Of a stretch of DNA of 64,000 nt, positions 39,845-49,344 are shown piece after piece; within the stretch, counting starts at the first letter, position 1; each line of letters begins with the position of its first letter. The position numbers and the translations under genes are program-made. The notes beneath the pieces are model-generated. The model made no database searches. It saw only the letters and a program-made list of their open reading frames with translations, and was not told the origin of the DNA. This DNA is from Phycicoccus sp. CSK15P-2 (lineage in GTDB: Bacteria > Actinomycetota > Actinomycetes > Actinomycetales > Dermatophilaceae): contig NZ_JAFDVE010000009.1 of NCBI RefSeq assembly GCF_016888005.1, positions 248,001 through 312,000 of the forward strand, in the 5' to 3' direction.

Positions 39845-42127
39845 TCACTTCCCCGCCGAGGCCTTCTGGCTCGGCGTCACCGTGTCACCTGCGGCGCGCG
39901 ACCGCTTGGCCCGCGGAGAGGTGTCGTTGACGGCGGGGACCCCGTGGGCCGCGCGCGCCGCCTTGAGCGAGTCCTTGGCCGCCTTGACCACGGCCTCCGG
40001 CGTGAACCCGAACTCGCGGTAGAGCGTCGCCTGGTCGGCGGAGGCCCCGAAGTGCTCGATGCTGACGCAGCGTCCGGAGTCGCCCACGAGGTCGTGCCAT
40101 CCCATGGACACACCCGCCTCCACGCTGACGCGGGCCTTGACCTCTGGGGGCAGGACCTTGCTCTGGTAGGAGCGCGACTGCTCCTCGAACCATTCCCGGC
40201 ACGGCATCGAGACCACGCGGGTGGGGATCCTCGCCTTCTCGAGCCGCTCGCGGGCGGCCAGCGCGATCGCCACCTCGGAGCCGGTGGCGACGAGGACGAC
40301 CTCGGGGGCCTCGTCCCCGTTCGGGCCGCCGTCGACCAGGACGTAGGCGCCCTTGCGGGCCCCGCTCGCCTTGGCGTGCGTGGAGCGGTCGACGATGCGC
40401 AGCGGCTGGCGCGACAGCGCCAGGCCCGCGGTCCGGCGACGGCGCAGTACCTCGGCCCAGACCTCGGCCGTCTCGTTGGCGTCCGCCGGGCGCACGACGT
40501 CGAGCTGGGGGATGGCCCGCAGCGACGCCAGGTGCTCGATGGGCTGGTGGGTGGGACCGTCCTCACCGAGGCCGATGGAGTCGTGTGTCCACACGAACGT
40601 CACCGGCAGCTCCTGGAGGGCGGCGAGCCGCACCGCGGGGCGCATGTAGTCGGAGAAGACGAGGAACGTCCCGCCGTACGGGCGGGTGAGGCCCTCGAGG
40701 GCGATCCCGTTGAGGATCATGCCCATCCCGTTCTCGCGGATGCCGAAGTGGAGGGTGCGGCCGTACGGACCACCCTTCCACGCGTCGGTCTGCTTGCCCG
40801 TGGGGATGAAGGACTGGACGCCCTCCATCGTCGTGTTGTTCGACTCCGCGAGGTCGGCCGAGCCGCCCCAGAGCTCGGGAAGGACCTCCCCGAGGGCGCC
40901 GAGGACCTTGCCGGAAGCGGCCCGGGTAGCGATGCCCTTGTCGTCGGCCTCGAAGGTCGGGAGCGCTGCAGCGAAACCCTCCGGGAGCTCTCCGGCCACG
41001 AGCCGGTCGAGCAGCGCGGCGCGCTCGGTGTTGCCCTTGCGCCACGTCTTGTAGCCCTTGTCCCACTCGCGGTGGGCCGCCTTGCCGCGCTTCTTGACCT
41101 CGCGGGAGTGGTTGAGTACCGCGCGGTCGACCTCGAAGGTCTTGCCCGGGTCGAAGCCGAGGAGCTCCTTGGTGGCGGCGACCTCGTCCTTGCCGAGGGC
41201 CGAGCCGTGCGACTTGCCGGTGCCGCGGGCCTGCGGCGCGGGCCAGGCGATGACGGTGCGGAGCCGGACGAGGGTGGGGCGCTTGCCCGGACGGCGGCTC
41301 TTCTCGAGGGCGACGAGCAGCGCGTCGACGTCCTCGGTGTACTCGGGGGTGCCGGCCGGGTCGTCCGAGCGGCGCCAGTCGATGTCGACGACCTCCCAGC
41401 CGTAGGCCTCGAAGCGCTTGCCGACGTCCTCGCTGAACGAGATGTCGGTGTCGTCCTCGATGGAGATCTGGTTGGCGTCGTAGACGACGGTGAGGTTGCC
41501 CAGCTCCTGGTGCCCCGCGAGCGAGCAGGCCTCGGAGGCGACGCCCTCCATGAGGTCGCCGTCGGAGGCCAGCACCCAGACGTGGTGGTCGAAGGGGCTC
41601 TCGCCGGCCTTGGCGTCGGGGTCGAGCATCCCGCGCTGGCGGCGCTGGGCCATCGCCATGCCGACCGCGGACGCGAGCCCGGACCCGAGCGGGCCGGTCG
41701 TGATCTCGACCCCGGCGGTGTGGTGGACCTCGGGGTGTCCGGGGGTGAGCGAGCCCCAGGTGCGCAGCGACTTGAGGTCCCCGAGCTCGAGGCCGTAGCC
41801 CGAGAGGTACAGCTGGATGTACTGGGTGAGCGACGAGTGGCCGCAGGAGAGCACGAACCGGTCCCGGCCCAGCCACGCGGGGTCCGTGGGGTCGTGCCGC
41901 ATGACCTGTTGGTAGAGCAGGTAGGCGACCGGGGCGAGGCTCATCGCGGTGCCCGGGTGACCGTTGCCCGCCTTCTGCACCGCGTCGGCCGCGAGGACGC
42001 GCACGGTGTCGACGGCACGGACGTCGAGGTCCGTCCACCCCGCCTTCTTGGCGACGGGCCGCGTGAGCTCCGACGAACGGCCGGCCAGGGGGGACGCGGA
42101 GCGCTTGCTGGTGGTGGTGGGGGGCAA
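39845..42127 (-). CDS. tkt: Transketolase
   Basis: 760 aa thiamine-diphosphate enzyme of the non-oxidative pentose phosphate pathway. TPP-binding [13 protein letters not shown]...YDANQIS near 190-220, [21 protein letters not shown] near 52, [14 protein letters not shown], and the pyrimidine-domain [31 protein letters not shown] start at 42127 has AGAGG 7 nt before it; the first in-frame alternatives are inside the conserved fold. First gene of tkt-tal-pgi-zwf-opcA-pgl-DUF3806. The C-terminal ~25 residues are an Ala/Arg/Lys-rich tail. Confidence 0.95.
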   Translation of the reverse strand: MPPTTTSKRSASPLAGRSSELTRPVAKKAGWTDLDVRAVDTVRVLAADAVQKAGNGHPGTAMSLAPVAYLLYQQVMRHDPTDPAWLGRDRFVLSCGHSSLTQYIQLYLSGYGLELGDLKSLRTWGSLTPGHPEVHHTAGVEITTGPLGSGLASAVGMAMAQRRQRGMLDPDAKAGESPFDHHVWVLASDGDLMEGVASEACSLAGHQELGNLTVVYDANQISIEDDTDISFSEDVGKRFEAYGWEVVDIDWRRSDDPAGTPEYTEDVDALLVALEKSRRPGKRPTLVRLRTVIAWPAPQARGTGKSHGSALGKDEVAATKELLGFDPGKTFEVDRAVLNHSREVKKRGKAAHREWDKGYKTWRKGNTERAALLDRLVAGELPEGFAAALPTFEADDKGIATRAASGKVLGALGEVLPELWGGSADLAESNNTTMEGVQSFIPTGKQTDAWKGGPYGRTLHFGIRENGMGMILNGIALEGLTRPYGGTFLVFSDYMRPAVRLAALQELPVTFVWTHDSIGLGEDGPTHQPIEHLASLRAIPQLDVVRPADANETAEVWAEVLRRRRTAGLALSRQPLRIVDRSTHAKASGARKGAYVLVDGGPNGDEAPEVVLVATGSEVAIALAARERLEKARIPTRVVSMPCREWFEEQSRSYQSKVLPPEVKARVSVEAGVSMGWHDLVGDSGRCVSIEHFGASADQATLYREFGFTPEAVVKAAKDSLKAARAAHGVPAVNDTSPRAKRSRAAGDTVTPSQKASAGK

Positions 42128-42202
42128 GGGGGAACCTCTCTCGCAGGGACGTGACCAGGCGGACCACCGGCGGTAGGGCGCCGTGTGACGCTTCTGCGAC
42201 CC

Positions 42203-42208
42203 ACCCTA
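42203..42208 (-). promoter_or_regulatory. -10 element of the tkt operon
   Basis: Minus strand TAGGGT, giving a leader of about 70 nt before the TTG at 42127. The divergent ctaB -10 is about 60 bp away. Confidence 0.5.
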
Positions 42209-42265
42209 GACCCGGGCGACCGGGTGAGGACGGGGGCGCTCGGCGAGGGTGCTGTCGTGGGCCGT

Positions 42266-42271
42266 TAGAAT
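42266..42271 (+). promoter_or_regulatory. -10 element of ctaB
   Basis: TAGAAT, then about 30 nt of leader containing GAAGGA before the GTG at 42309. Confidence 0.5.
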
Positions 42272-42308
42272 CCCGGTGCACCGTTTCGGCCGACCCGCGA
42301 AGGACGAC

Positions 42309-43250
42309 GTGGCCACGACCTCCCTCCCGACCGCGGCGGCACCCACCGCCTACCGGGACGCCCGGAGCAGGGTCGCCGCCTTCGTCGCGCTCACCAAGCC
42401 CCGGATCATCGAGCTCCTGCTCGTCACCACGGTGCCCGTGATGTTCCTCGCCGAGCGCGGTGTCCCGTCCCTGTGGCTCGTCGTCGCCACCCTCGTCGGC
42501 GGCACGCTCAGCGCAGGCGCGGCGAACACCTTCAACTCCGTCTACGACCGCGACATCGACCGCCTCATGCACCGCACGAGCACCCGACCGATGGTCACCG
42601 GTGCGGTCGGTGTCCGGGAGGCCCTGGTCTTCGGCGCGGTGCTGACCGTCGGGTCCACGCTCTGGTTCGCGCTCGTCGTCAACCTCGTGTCGGCCGTGCT
42701 GTCGCTCGTCGCCGTCGCGCTGTACGCCGTCGGCTACACGATGCTGCTCAAGCGGCGTACGTCGCAGAACATCGTGTGGGGCGGCATCGCCGGATGCATG
42801 CCCACGCTCATCGGCTGGTCGGCCGTCACGGGCACGGTGGGCTGGCCTGCGTTCGTGCTGTTCCTGGTCGTCTTCTTCTGGACCCCGCCGCACTACTGGC
42901 CGCTGTCGATGGCGTTCCGCGAGGACTACGCGTCGGCCGACGTGCCGATGCTGCCCGTCGAGCAGGGGCCCGTCACCGTCGGTCGCCGCATCGTGGCCTA
43001 CTCGTGGGTGATGGTCGCGACCTCCCTGGCCCTGGTCCCGGTCGCGTCGATGGGCTGGGTCTACCTCGTCGCCGCCGTGGTCGCGGGGGTGGTCTTCGTG
43101 GCCGAGGCGCACCGGCTGCTGGGGTCGGCACGTCGCGGCGTCACCGGGACCGCCCTGAAGCCGATGCGGCTCTTCCACTACTCGATCACCTACGTGACCG
43201 TGGTGTTCCTCGCCGTGGCCGTCGACCCTCTGCTCCACCTTCCGCTCTGA
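42309..43250 (+). CDS. ctaB: Protoheme IX farnesyltransferase (heme O synthase)
   Basis: 313 aa UbiA-type membrane prenyltransferase that adds a farnesyl group to heme B for cytochrome oxidase. About nine hydrophobic segments. Prenyl-diphosphate motif [15 protein letters not shown] (Asn76, Asp80, Asp84), [15 protein letters not shown] at 27-41, and [25 protein letters not shown] in the second metal-binding loop. GTG 42309 has AAGGA 4-5 nt upstream. Its last 65 bp overlap the convergent MFS gene. Confidence 0.94.
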   Translation: MATTSLPTAAAPTAYRDARSRVAAFVALTKPRIIELLLVTTVPVMFLAERGVPSLWLVVATLVGGTLSAGAANTFNSVYDRDIDRLMHRTSTRPMVTGAVGVREALVFGAVLTVGSTLWFALVVNLVSAVLSLVAVALYAVGYTMLLKRRTSQNIVWGGIAGCMPTLIGWSAVTGTVGWPAFVLFLVVFFWTPPHYWPLSMAFREDYASADVPMLPVEQGPVTVGRRIVAYSWVMVATSLALVPVASMGWVYLVAAVVAGVVFVAEAHRLLGSARRGVTGTALKPMRLFHYSITYVTVVFLAVAVDPLLHLPL

Positions 43251-44523
43251 CCTCCGACGCCCCGCCGCCGACGCGTCCGGTGGGCAGGTCGCGGCGAGCG
43301 CGGTACGGCCCGACGTACACGAGCATCGAGAACACTGTGTGCAGGGCCGCCATCACGAAGATGGTGGACCGCAGGCCCGCGGCCGACCCGAGCCAGCCCG
43401 CTGCGAGCCCGGCGGCCGGCATCGTCCCGAAGTTCAGGACCGAGGAGGCCGACGCGGCGCGGCCGAGCAGCTCCGGCGGGGTGTAGCGCTGCCGGAACGC
43501 CGACCGCACCACGTTGGCACCGACGACGCCGGCCCCGACGAGGGCAGCGCCGAGCGGCACGAGGAGGACGCCAGGTCCCGGCGTCGCGAGGGCGACGAGG
43601 AGCGCGGTCGGTCCGCCGAGCACCTGCAGCCACCGCATGGCCCGGGCCGTACCGACCCGACCCGCGAGCCGGCCGGCGGCGCTCGCCCCGGCGAGCCCGC
43701 CGAGGCTGCCGGCCGACATGAGTGCACCGACCGTCGTCGGGCCGACACCGAGGTCGCGGACGAGGAAGAGCACGAGGAGCGTCTGGTACCCGGTGAGGGC
43801 GAAGTTCGAGGCGGCCCCCTGGAGCGTGAAGAAGCGCAGGAAGGGGTCTGCCGTCACGACGCGGACGCCCTCCGCGATCTCGCGGCGCAAGCTCGTGCGC
43901 CCGGCACGGTGCTCGTGCCGGCGCAGCGACCGTGGGTCGATCCGCCACAGGCAGACGGCCGAGACGAGGAAGCTCACGACGTCGAGGAGCAGCGCGACCG
44001 CGCCGCCGAAGAGCTGGACGGCGAGCCCACCGACGCCGGGCCCGGCCACCTGCATCGCCGACTCGGTCCCGTAGAGCCGGCCGTTCGCGGCGTCGAGGTC
44101 GGGCTCGCGCACGGCGGTGGGGACGAAGGCGCCGTAGGCGGTCCGGAAGAAGACCGTGCACGCCCCGTTGACCAGCGCCGCGGCCGCGAGATGCGGCAGG
44201 GTGAGGACGCCTGCGACCCACGCCACGGGGACCGAGCCGACGGCGGTGGCGCCCACGAGGTCGGCAGCGACCATGACCCGCCGCGCGTCGAGACGGTCGA
44301 CCCAGGCGCCCGCGGGCAGCCCGACGAACAGCCACGGGAGCCAGGCGGCGGCCGTGAGCAGGCCCATCCACCCCGGCCCGGCGTCGAAGTCGGTGACCGC
44401 GAGCAGTGGTATGACGACGACGGTCGTCATGGCGCCGAGCACACTCACGCCCTCGCCGAACCACAGCAGGCGGAAGGACCGGTTGCGGGGGAGGGGCGCC
44501 GGTCCGGCGACCGGGGGTGTCAC
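43186..44523 (-). CDS. MFS transporter
   Basis: 445 aa with about 12 hydrophobic segments; begins [29 protein letters not shown], with the loop [25 protein letters not shown] between helices 2 and 3 typical of the enterobactin-exporter-like/MFS_3 group. Substrate unknown. GTG overlaps the arsR-type gene's stop by 4 bp, so the regulator and the transporter are co-expressed. The last ~22 residues (Glu/Arg/Gly-rich) are encoded antisense to the 3' end of ctaB and are probably not part of the fold. Confidence 0.85.
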   Translation of the reverse strand: MTPPVAGPAPLPRNRSFRLLWFGEGVSVLGAMTTVVVIPLLAVTDFDAGPGWMGLLTAAAWLPWLFVGLPAGAWVDRLDARRVMVAADLVGATAVGSVPVAWVAGVLTLPHLAAAALVNGACTVFFRTAYGAFVPTAVREPDLDAANGRLYGTESAMQVAGPGVGGLAVQLFGGAVALLLDVVSFLVSAVCLWRIDPRSLRRHEHRAGRTSLRREIAEGVRVVTADPFLRFFTLQGAASNFALTGYQTLLVLFLVRDLGVGPTTVGALMSAGSLGGLAGASAAGRLAGRVGTARAMRWLQVLGGPTALLVALATPGPGVLLVPLGAALVGAGVVGANVVRSAFRQRYTPPELLGRAASASSVLNFGTMPAAGLAAGWLGSAAGLRSTIFVMAALHTVFSMLVYVGPYRARRDLPTGRVGGGASEVRAEGGAEGRRPRRGTPRSRR

Positions 44524-45089
44524 GGCTGGCAGGGGAAGCCGCGCGAGAAGACGAGCACGGGCTCGCGCTCCGCGCCGTCGTCGGGGACGTCCCGGTCGGA
44601 CCACCGCTCGAAGACGGCCATGACCTCCTCGGCGACCTCGCGCAGCTCGGCGGGCGAGACGCGCAGCCAGGTCTGCGTCGCGTAGGCCGCGTCGTCCCAC
44701 TCGGGGTCGCTGCCCTCGTTGGCGAGCCAGGCCAGGACCCGCTCGGTCTGCCGTCTGGCTCCGAGTGCGACGGCCTCCCGGGCGGCGTCGACGGCCGCGA
44801 GGTCCTCGAGGTCGACGCTGCTCCACCGCGTCCCCGCGTTCACGAGGCGCCACCAGCGCTCCCGCCGGTCGCGAGCGAGCTCCGGGGCCTCCTCGACCAG
44901 GCCCGCAGCGGCGAGCACCTTGAGGTGGTGGCTGGCGTTGCCGACCGCCTGGCCGGTGCGTGCGGCGAGTGCGGAGGCCGTCGACGGGCCGTCGACCTTC
45001 AGCGCGTCCATCATCCGGGCCCGGAAGGGATGGGCCAGCGCGGCCAGGGGGGCGGCGTCGCGCAGGGTGCGGATCTCCGGCTTCGTCAT
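44520..45089 (-). CDS. ArsR-type winged-helix transcriptional regulator
   Basis: 189 aa. Helix-turn-helix at about 10-75: LAALAHPFRARMMDALKVDGPSTASALAARTGQAVGNASHHLKVLAAAGLVEEA, followed by WWRLVNAGTRWSS. The C-terminal half is helical without metal-binding cysteines of the classic ArsR metal sensors, so it more likely responds to an organic ligand. It is translationally coupled to the MFS exporter. ATG 45089 is leaderless by spacing; repeats of gcacaa just upstream are its likely operator. Confidence 0.85.
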   Translation of the reverse strand: MTKPEIRTLRDAAPLAALAHPFRARMMDALKVDGPSTASALAARTGQAVGNASHHLKVLAAAGLVEEAPELARDRRERWWRLVNAGTRWSSVDLEDLAAVDAAREAVALGARRQTERVLAWLANEGSDPEWDDAAYATQTWLRVSPAELREVAEEVMAVFERWSDRDVPDDGAEREPVLVFSRGFPCQP

Positions 45090-45096
45090 GGTGTCG

Positions 45097-45102
45097 ACGA
45101 TA
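45097..45102 (-). promoter_or_regulatory. -10 element, leaderless arsR-type gene
   Basis: Minus strand TATCGT, 7 nt, ATG at 45089. Confidence 0.6.
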
Positions 45103-45105
45103 GAA

Positions 45106-45137
45106 GCACAAGTGTTATTGCACAAGAGATGTTGTGC
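45106..45137. promoter_or_regulatory. Candidate operator of the ArsR-type regulator
   Basis: Three related half-sites: gcacaa at 45106-45111 and 45120-45125, and its inverse ttgtgc at 45132-45137. The last two form a 6-6-6 inverted repeat. They cover the -35 zone of the regulator's own promoter in an otherwise unusually AT-rich patch. Confidence 0.5.
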
Positions 45138-45207
45138 GAAGGGGGACGCTCACCCCGGGGTGTGGCGATGAGGCCCCGGACGTCCGGCCGGGCGGTGTGG
45201 TGAGCGG

Positions 45208-46125
45208 TCAGGCGGCCAGCGTGGCGTGGTCCTCGGCGCGTGGCGCCGGGACGGCGACCGGGCGCGCGTCCAGGAGGAGCCACGTGGCGGCCGAGACGAA
45301 GACCGCGGAGCCGAGGAGGTGGACCGCGACGAGCGGCACCGGCAGCCCGGTGAGGTACTGCGCGAACCCGACTGCTCCCTGCGCGAGCTCGACGCCGAGG
45401 ACGACGGCCGCCGTGCGCCGCAGCGCGGTGTGCCGGGTCAGCCACAGGACGAGGAGCGTGGCCGCGACGACCGCGTACACGGACCAGGCGTGCAGGCGGC
45501 TCAGCAGCTCGGGGTCGAGGCCGTTGCGCGGCACGTCCGCGTCCCCCGCGTGCGGGCCGCTGCCGGTGACGACCGTGCCGAGGTACACGACGACCCACGC
45601 GAGGGCGTACAGGGCGAGGACGAAGGACCGGACGCGCCCGGACACATCTGCCGGCCGGTGGTCGTGCACCCGGGCGACGAGCCACGTCGCGAGGGCCACG
45701 AGGACGAGCGAGAGCAGCAGGTGCACCGCGACGACCCACGGGTTGAGGTCGGTGAGGACGCTGATGCCCCCGACGACCGCCTGGAGCGGGATGCCGAGCG
45801 CGAGGACGACGGCATGGGTGCGCAGCGACCGGCTCGAGCGGGCCCATCGCCACACCGCGACGACCGTGCCGACGGCGACGGCGACGAGGACGTAGGTGAG
45901 CAGCCGGTTGCCGAACTCGATGACCCCGTGTGCGCCGAGCTCGCGGTGCGGGGTGAACGAGGCGTCCGTGCAGCGCGGCCACGTGGGGCAGCCGAGGCCC
46001 GAGCCCGTGAGCCGCACCAGTGCACCGGTGACGATGATGACCACGTTCGCCACCAGGGAGCCCCAGGCCCAGCGCCGGACCGTCCGGGTGGAGACCTCGG
46101 CGGGGATCAGGGGCGTGCGGACCAC
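45208..46125 (-). CDS. ctaA: Heme A synthase (COX15/CtaA)
   Basis: 305 aa, eight hydrophobic segments in two pseudo-repeats, oxidising the C8 methyl of heme O to give heme A. Haem-ligand regions: GLGCPTWPRCTDASFTPH with HRELGAHGVIEFGNRLLTYVL in the first repeat, AVHLLLSLVLVALAT, then SRLHAWSVYAVVAATLLVL and AVHLLGSAVFVSAATWL in the second. It works with ctaB, 3 kb away on the other strand. GTG 46125 is 6 nt after TACGAT (leaderless). Confidence 0.92.
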   Translation of the reverse strand: MVRTPLIPAEVSTRTVRRWAWGSLVANVVIIVTGALVRLTGSGLGCPTWPRCTDASFTPHRELGAHGVIEFGNRLLTYVLVAVAVGTVVAVWRWARSSRSLRTHAVVLALGIPLQAVVGGISVLTDLNPWVVAVHLLLSLVLVALATWLVARVHDHRPADVSGRVRSFVLALYALAWVVVYLGTVVTGSGPHAGDADVPRNGLDPELLSRLHAWSVYAVVAATLLVLWLTRHTALRRTAAVVLGVELAQGAVGFAQYLTGLPVPLVAVHLLGSAVFVSAATWLLLDARPVAVPAPRAEDHATLAA

Positions 46126-46131
46126 GTCCAG

Positions 46132-46137
46132 ATCGTA
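46132..46137 (-). promoter_or_regulatory. -10 element, leaderless ctaA
   Basis: Minus strand TACGAT, 6 nt, GTG at 46125. It lies in the 38-bp gap after the ABC permease gene, so ctaA can be expressed independently of it. Confidence 0.55.
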
Positions 46138-46163
46138 CGTGGGGCGAGGGCGGGGCCCGCCGG

Positions 46164-46907
46164 TCACCCTTCCCACCGGAACCAGCGAGCGACCGCCGCC
46201 GCACCGCCCGCGAGCCACACGGAGAGCACCCCCCACTCGCGCCAGGGCCACGAGCCGTCGACGAGCGTCCCGCGGACCGCGTCCCCCAGTGCGCCCGACG
46301 GCAGGAGCGCGGCCGGCGTGCCGACGGCCTCGGGCAGCACCGCGGTGGGGACGAGGACCCCGAGCCCCAGCAGCACCACCCAGACGAGGTTGGCGAGGGC
46401 CAGCACGGCCTCGGCGCGCACCGTGCCGGCGAGCAGCAGCGCCAGCGACACGAAGCACGCGGAGCCGAGCACGAGGGTCACGAGCGCGAGGGCGAGCCCC
46501 GCGGCACCGGGCCGCCAACCGAGGGCTGCTCCGAGACCACCGAGGACGACCACCTGGACGCCGAGCACCACGAGCACGGCCACGCTCCTGCCCGCCAGCA
46601 GGCCGCCCCGTCCGAGGGGTGTCGTGCCGAGGAGCCGGAGGACCCCCGAGCGCCGGTCGAACCCGGTGGCGATGGCCTGGCCGGTGAACGCGGTGGAGAC
46701 GACGGCCAGCGTCAGCGCCCCCGCCGTCGCGAGGTCGACCCGCCGGCCGGCCCCGAGGTCCGGCACGCTCGTGAGCGCGAGGGCGGCGAGGGCCAGGGCG
46801 GGGAGGACGACGGAGACGAGGAGCTGCTCGCCGTTGGACAGGAGGAGCCGGGTCTCGAAGGCCGCCTGCGCGAGGACCCGCGACCGCGGTGGCGCCGGGA
46901 GGCTCAT
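46164..46907 (-). CDS. ABC transporter permease (ABC-2 type)
   Basis: 247 aa with about six hydrophobic segments (starting LLVSVVLPALALAALAL). Family of ABC-2 exporter permeases. Encoded 4 bp overlapping (ATGA) with its ATPase. The pair next to ctaA and upstream of the suf region is syntenic with Rv1457c-Rv1458c of M. tuberculosis, where the substrate is also unknown; a link to haem or cytochrome oxidase assembly is suggested by position only. Confidence 0.85.
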   Translation of the reverse strand: MSLPAPPRSRVLAQAAFETRLLLSNGEQLLVSVVLPALALAALALTSVPDLGAGRRVDLATAGALTLAVVSTAFTGQAIATGFDRRSGVLRLLGTTPLGRGGLLAGRSVAVLVVLGVQVVVLGGLGAALGWRPGAAGLALALVTLVLGSACFVSLALLLAGTVRAEAVLALANLVWVVLLGLGVLVPTAVLPEAVGTPAALLPSGALGDAVRGTLVDGSWPWREWGVLSVWLAGGAAAVARWFRWEG

Positions 46908-47614
46908 CGCTCGGCCTCCGCCGTGAGCCCGAAGTAGACGTCCTCGAGGCTGCGCCCCCCACGGACGGCGTCGAGCGACCCCGCGGCGGCCACCCGGCCG
47001 GCGGTGAGGACGACGACGTCGTCGGCGATCCGCTCGGCCTCCTCGAAGGAATGGGTCGTGAGGACGACGCACGTTCCTCCGCCGGCCTCCGAGCGGAGGA
47101 GGTCCCACACCTCCCGCCGGGCGTGCGGGTCGAGTCCCGCGGTCGGCTCGTCGAGGAAGAGCACCTGCGGGCGGCCGACCAGCGCTGTGGCCAGCGCCAC
47201 CCGCTGGCGCTGGCCCCCGGACATCCGGCGGACGGTGGTCCGGGCGAAGGCGTCGATGCCGAGGCGGGCGGCGAGGTCGTCCACGGGCCACGGGTCCGCG
47301 TAGAGGGCCGCGAGGTGGCGCAGGAGCGGCAGGGGCCGCGTGGTCGTGGGCAGACCGCCGTCCTGGAGCATGACGCCCACCGCGGCCCGGTGCTCGGCCG
47401 ACGCCCGCCAAGGGTCGGTGCCCAGGACTCGGGCCTCTCCCGCATCCGGGCGCCGGAGGCCTTCGAGACACTCGACGGTCGTCGTCTTCCCCGCGCCGTT
47501 CGGGCCGAGCACGGCGGTCACCCGGCCCGAGGAGGCGCTCCAGGAGGCGCCGTCGACCGCGGTCGTCCGCCCGAACGCGTGGCGCAGGTCGTGCACGAGG
47601 ACCGCCGGCGCCAT
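46904..47614 (-). CDS. ABC transporter ATP-binding protein
   Basis: 236 aa. Walker A GPNGAGKTT at 37-45, signature MSGGQRQR at 131-138, Walker B LFLDEPTAG at 152-160, H-loop TTHSF. Partner of the following permease; the CcmA/DrrA-like subgroup of exporters. ATG 47614 lies 8 nt from TAGGAT, so it is nearly leaderless. Its promoter overlaps that of psd on the other strand. Confidence 0.9.
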   Translation of the reverse strand: MAPAVLVHDLRHAFGRTTAVDGASWSASSGRVTAVLGPNGAGKTTTVECLEGLRRPDAGEARVLGTDPWRASAEHRAAVGVMLQDGGLPTTTRPLPLLRHLAALYADPWPVDDLAARLGIDAFARTTVRRMSGGQRQRVALATALVGRPQVLFLDEPTAGLDPHARREVWDLLRSEAGGGTCVVLTTHSFEEAERIADDVVVLTAGRVAAAGSLDAVRGGRSLEDVYFGLTAEAER

Positions 47615-47622
47615 GGCCCGAC

Positions 47623-47632
47623 ATCCTAGGCT
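47623..47632. promoter_or_regulatory. Overlapping divergent -10 elements (ABC ATPase / psd)
   Basis: The 10 bp atcctaggct hold TAGGAT on the minus strand (47628-47623) and TAGGCT on the plus strand (47627-47632), sharing 2 bp. The first serves the ABC genes, the second ends 7 nt before the psd ATG at 47640. Confidence 0.6.
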
Positions 47633-47639
47633 GGCGCCC

Positions 47640-48311
47640 ATGCCACGCATCGACCGGGAGGCCGCTCCCGCCACCGCCGTCGCGGCCGTCCCCGCCGTGA
47701 CCGCACTGCTCGCCGGACGCGTCCGGGCCGCCCTCGTGCTCGCCGCACTGCCCGTCGCGGTCGCCGCGTTCTTCCGGGACCCGGACCGCACCCCGGACGT
47801 CCGCCCCGCGCCGGTCGACGACGTCCTGGCGCCTGCCGACGGCAAGGTGATGTACGCGGGCCCCGGGCAGGACGGCGTCGCGCCCGAGGGGGAGTGGCAG
47901 CAGGTGAGCATCTTCCTGTCCGCGTTCGACGTGCACATGAACCGCGCTCCCTACGGTGGCAGCGTCGTCGAGGTCGTCGAGCGGCCGGGCCGGTGGCTCG
48001 CCGCGTACCGGCACGAGAGCGCCCATCTCAACGAGCGCAGCGACATCACCGTGGAGCGTGAGGTCGACGGTGGGGTGCGTCGCGTCCACTTCCGGCAGAT
48101 CGTCGGGCTGATGGCCCGCCGGGTCGTCACCCGGGTCTCCGTGGGCGACGACGTCGCCACCGGTCAGCGCATCGGCCTGATGAAGTTCGGGTCGCGGATG
48201 GACGTCTTCGTCCCGGCGGAGTGCGACCTCCTCGTCCGGACCGGGGAGCGGGTCGTGGCCGGCGAGACGGTCATCGCGCGGTGGCGCGCCGCGTCCGTGG
48301 TTCCCCGATGA
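47640..48311 (+). CDS. psd: Phosphatidylserine decarboxylase
   Basis: 223 aa, the short (archaeal/actinobacterial) type. Makes phosphatidylethanolamine from phosphatidylserine using a pyruvoyl group formed by self-cleavage at the Gly-Ser of MKFGSRMDV (Ser185). Hydrophobic N terminus (about 10-44) anchors it in the membrane; FRDPDR, VLAPADGKV, IFLSAFDVHMNRAP and HESAHLNERS are conserved. ATG 47640 is leaderless by spacing. The pssA start overlaps its stop by 4 bp. Confidence 0.94.
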   Translation: MPRIDREAAPATAVAAVPAVTALLAGRVRAALVLAALPVAVAAFFRDPDRTPDVRPAPVDDVLAPADGKVMYAGPGQDGVAPEGEWQQVSIFLSAFDVHMNRAPYGGSVVEVVERPGRWLAAYRHESAHLNERSDITVEREVDGGVRRVHFRQIVGLMARRVVTRVSVGDDVATGQRIGLMKFGSRMDVFVPAECDLLVRTGERVVAGETVIARWRAASVVPR

Positions 48312-49270
48312 GCAGCGGCGAACCGGCCACCGGGCGGCGGCGCATCCTGGACCGCTGGCGCCTGGTCTCGCCCACCGGAGCCCGGGTCGTCTCGCTCCGG
48401 CAGCTCCGCAAGCGCGAGCGGGCCCGCCTCCTGGCGCCGAGTGCCTTCACGACGCTCAACCTCGTCAGCGGGTTCTCGTCGGTGCTGCTGGCCTTCCGGG
48501 GTCATTTCACGCTTGCGGCGGTGCTCATCGCCTTCTCGATCGTCATGGACATCGCGGACGGCTTCGTCGCCCGGCTCGTCGGTGCAACCTCGCCGTTCGG
48601 GCTGCAGCTGGACTCGCTGGCGGACCTCATTTCGTTCGGCGTCGCACCTGCCGTGCTCGTCCACACGTGGGCCCTGGACGACTGGCCCTACCTGGCGTGG
48701 CTCGTCGCCTTCCTGTGGCTCTCCTGCGCGGCCTTCCGGCTCGCCCGCTTCAACGTGACCATCGACCCGGCTGCCGACAAGCGTTACTTCGTGGGCCTGC
48801 CGTCACCCGGTGCCGCGAGCGTCGTCATCGCGACCATCTTCGCCCTGGACTCACCGCACTTCGGGCCGGGCACCGGCCCGTGGCTGGCGTGGTTCCCGCT
48901 CATCGTCAGCGTGGGCCCGGCGCTCCTCATGGTCATGACCATCCGCTTCCGGTCGTTCCGCAACCTCCTGTCGCCGCGGACGCGACGAGCCCGGCTCGGC
49001 ACCGCCGCGGTCGCGCTCGCCATCGTCGTCGGGCTGGCGGTCGCGCCGGGGCTCACCGGTCTCGTCGTCGCCTACGGCTACGTCCTTACGGCACCGCTCG
49101 GGGTCCTCTCCGCGCCGCTGCGCGAGCGCTGGCTCGGCCCCGACGCCGTGGCGCCGCCGCGCCATCGGATGCCGTCGGTGTTCCTGCCCTTCGACGAGGA
49201 CGACGACATCGACGGACCCGCGGTCGAGAACGACGCGTGCGGGCCGGAGCCGGACACGCCGGCAGGCTAA
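48308..49270 (+). CDS. pssA: CDP-diacylglycerol-serine O-phosphatidyltransferase
   Basis: 320 aa. Makes phosphatidylserine, the substrate of Psd. The CDP-alcohol phosphotransferase signature is complete: Asp81, Asp84-Gly85, Ala88-Arg89, Gly98, Asp102 and Asp106 in MDIADGFVARLVGATSPFG...LDSLAD. Six or more transmembrane segments (about 44-110, 118-240). A ~65-residue hydrophilic tail is rich in Asp/Glu. ATGA overlap with psd. Confidence 0.94.
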   Translation: MSSGEPATGRRRILDRWRLVSPTGARVVSLRQLRKRERARLLAPSAFTTLNLVSGFSSVLLAFRGHFTLAAVLIAFSIVMDIADGFVARLVGATSPFGLQLDSLADLISFGVAPAVLVHTWALDDWPYLAWLVAFLWLSCAAFRLARFNVTIDPAADKRYFVGLPSPGAASVVIATIFALDSPHFGPGTGPWLAWFPLIVSVGPALLMVMTIRFRSFRNLLSPRTRRARLGTAAVALAIVVGLAVAPGLTGLVVAYGYVLTAPLGVLSAPLRERWLGPDAVAPPRHRMPSVFLPFDEDDDIDGPAVENDACGPEPDTPAG

Positions 49271-49287
49271 GGGGAGCCCGGCTCCCC
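49271..49287 (+). terminator. Short hairpin after pssA
   Basis: ggggagc-ccg-gctcccc, a 7-bp stem with 3-nt loop, starting at the base after the pssA stop. Confidence 0.5.
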
Positions 49288-49299
49288 CTGCTGACCTGG

Positions 49300-49318
49300 T
49301 TAGGTGAGCCTTCCTTGG
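49300..49318. promoter_or_regulatory. DtxR/IdeR-like iron box before sufR
   Basis: TTAGGTGAGCCTTCCTTGG matches the DtxR/IdeR consensus TTAGGTTAGCCTAACCTAA at 13 of 19 positions, with 11 of the first 12 identical. It lies about 21-39 bp upstream of the sufR -10. An inverse TTAGGT half-site (plus strand acctaa, 49336-49341) overlaps the -10 itself. Confidence 0.55.
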
Positions 49319-49338
49319 GCGGGCCCGGGACAATTACC

Positions 49339-49344
49339 TAACAT
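49339..49344 (+). promoter_or_regulatory. -10 element, leaderless sufR
   Basis: TAACAT, 6 nt, GTG at 49351. Confidence 0.6.
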
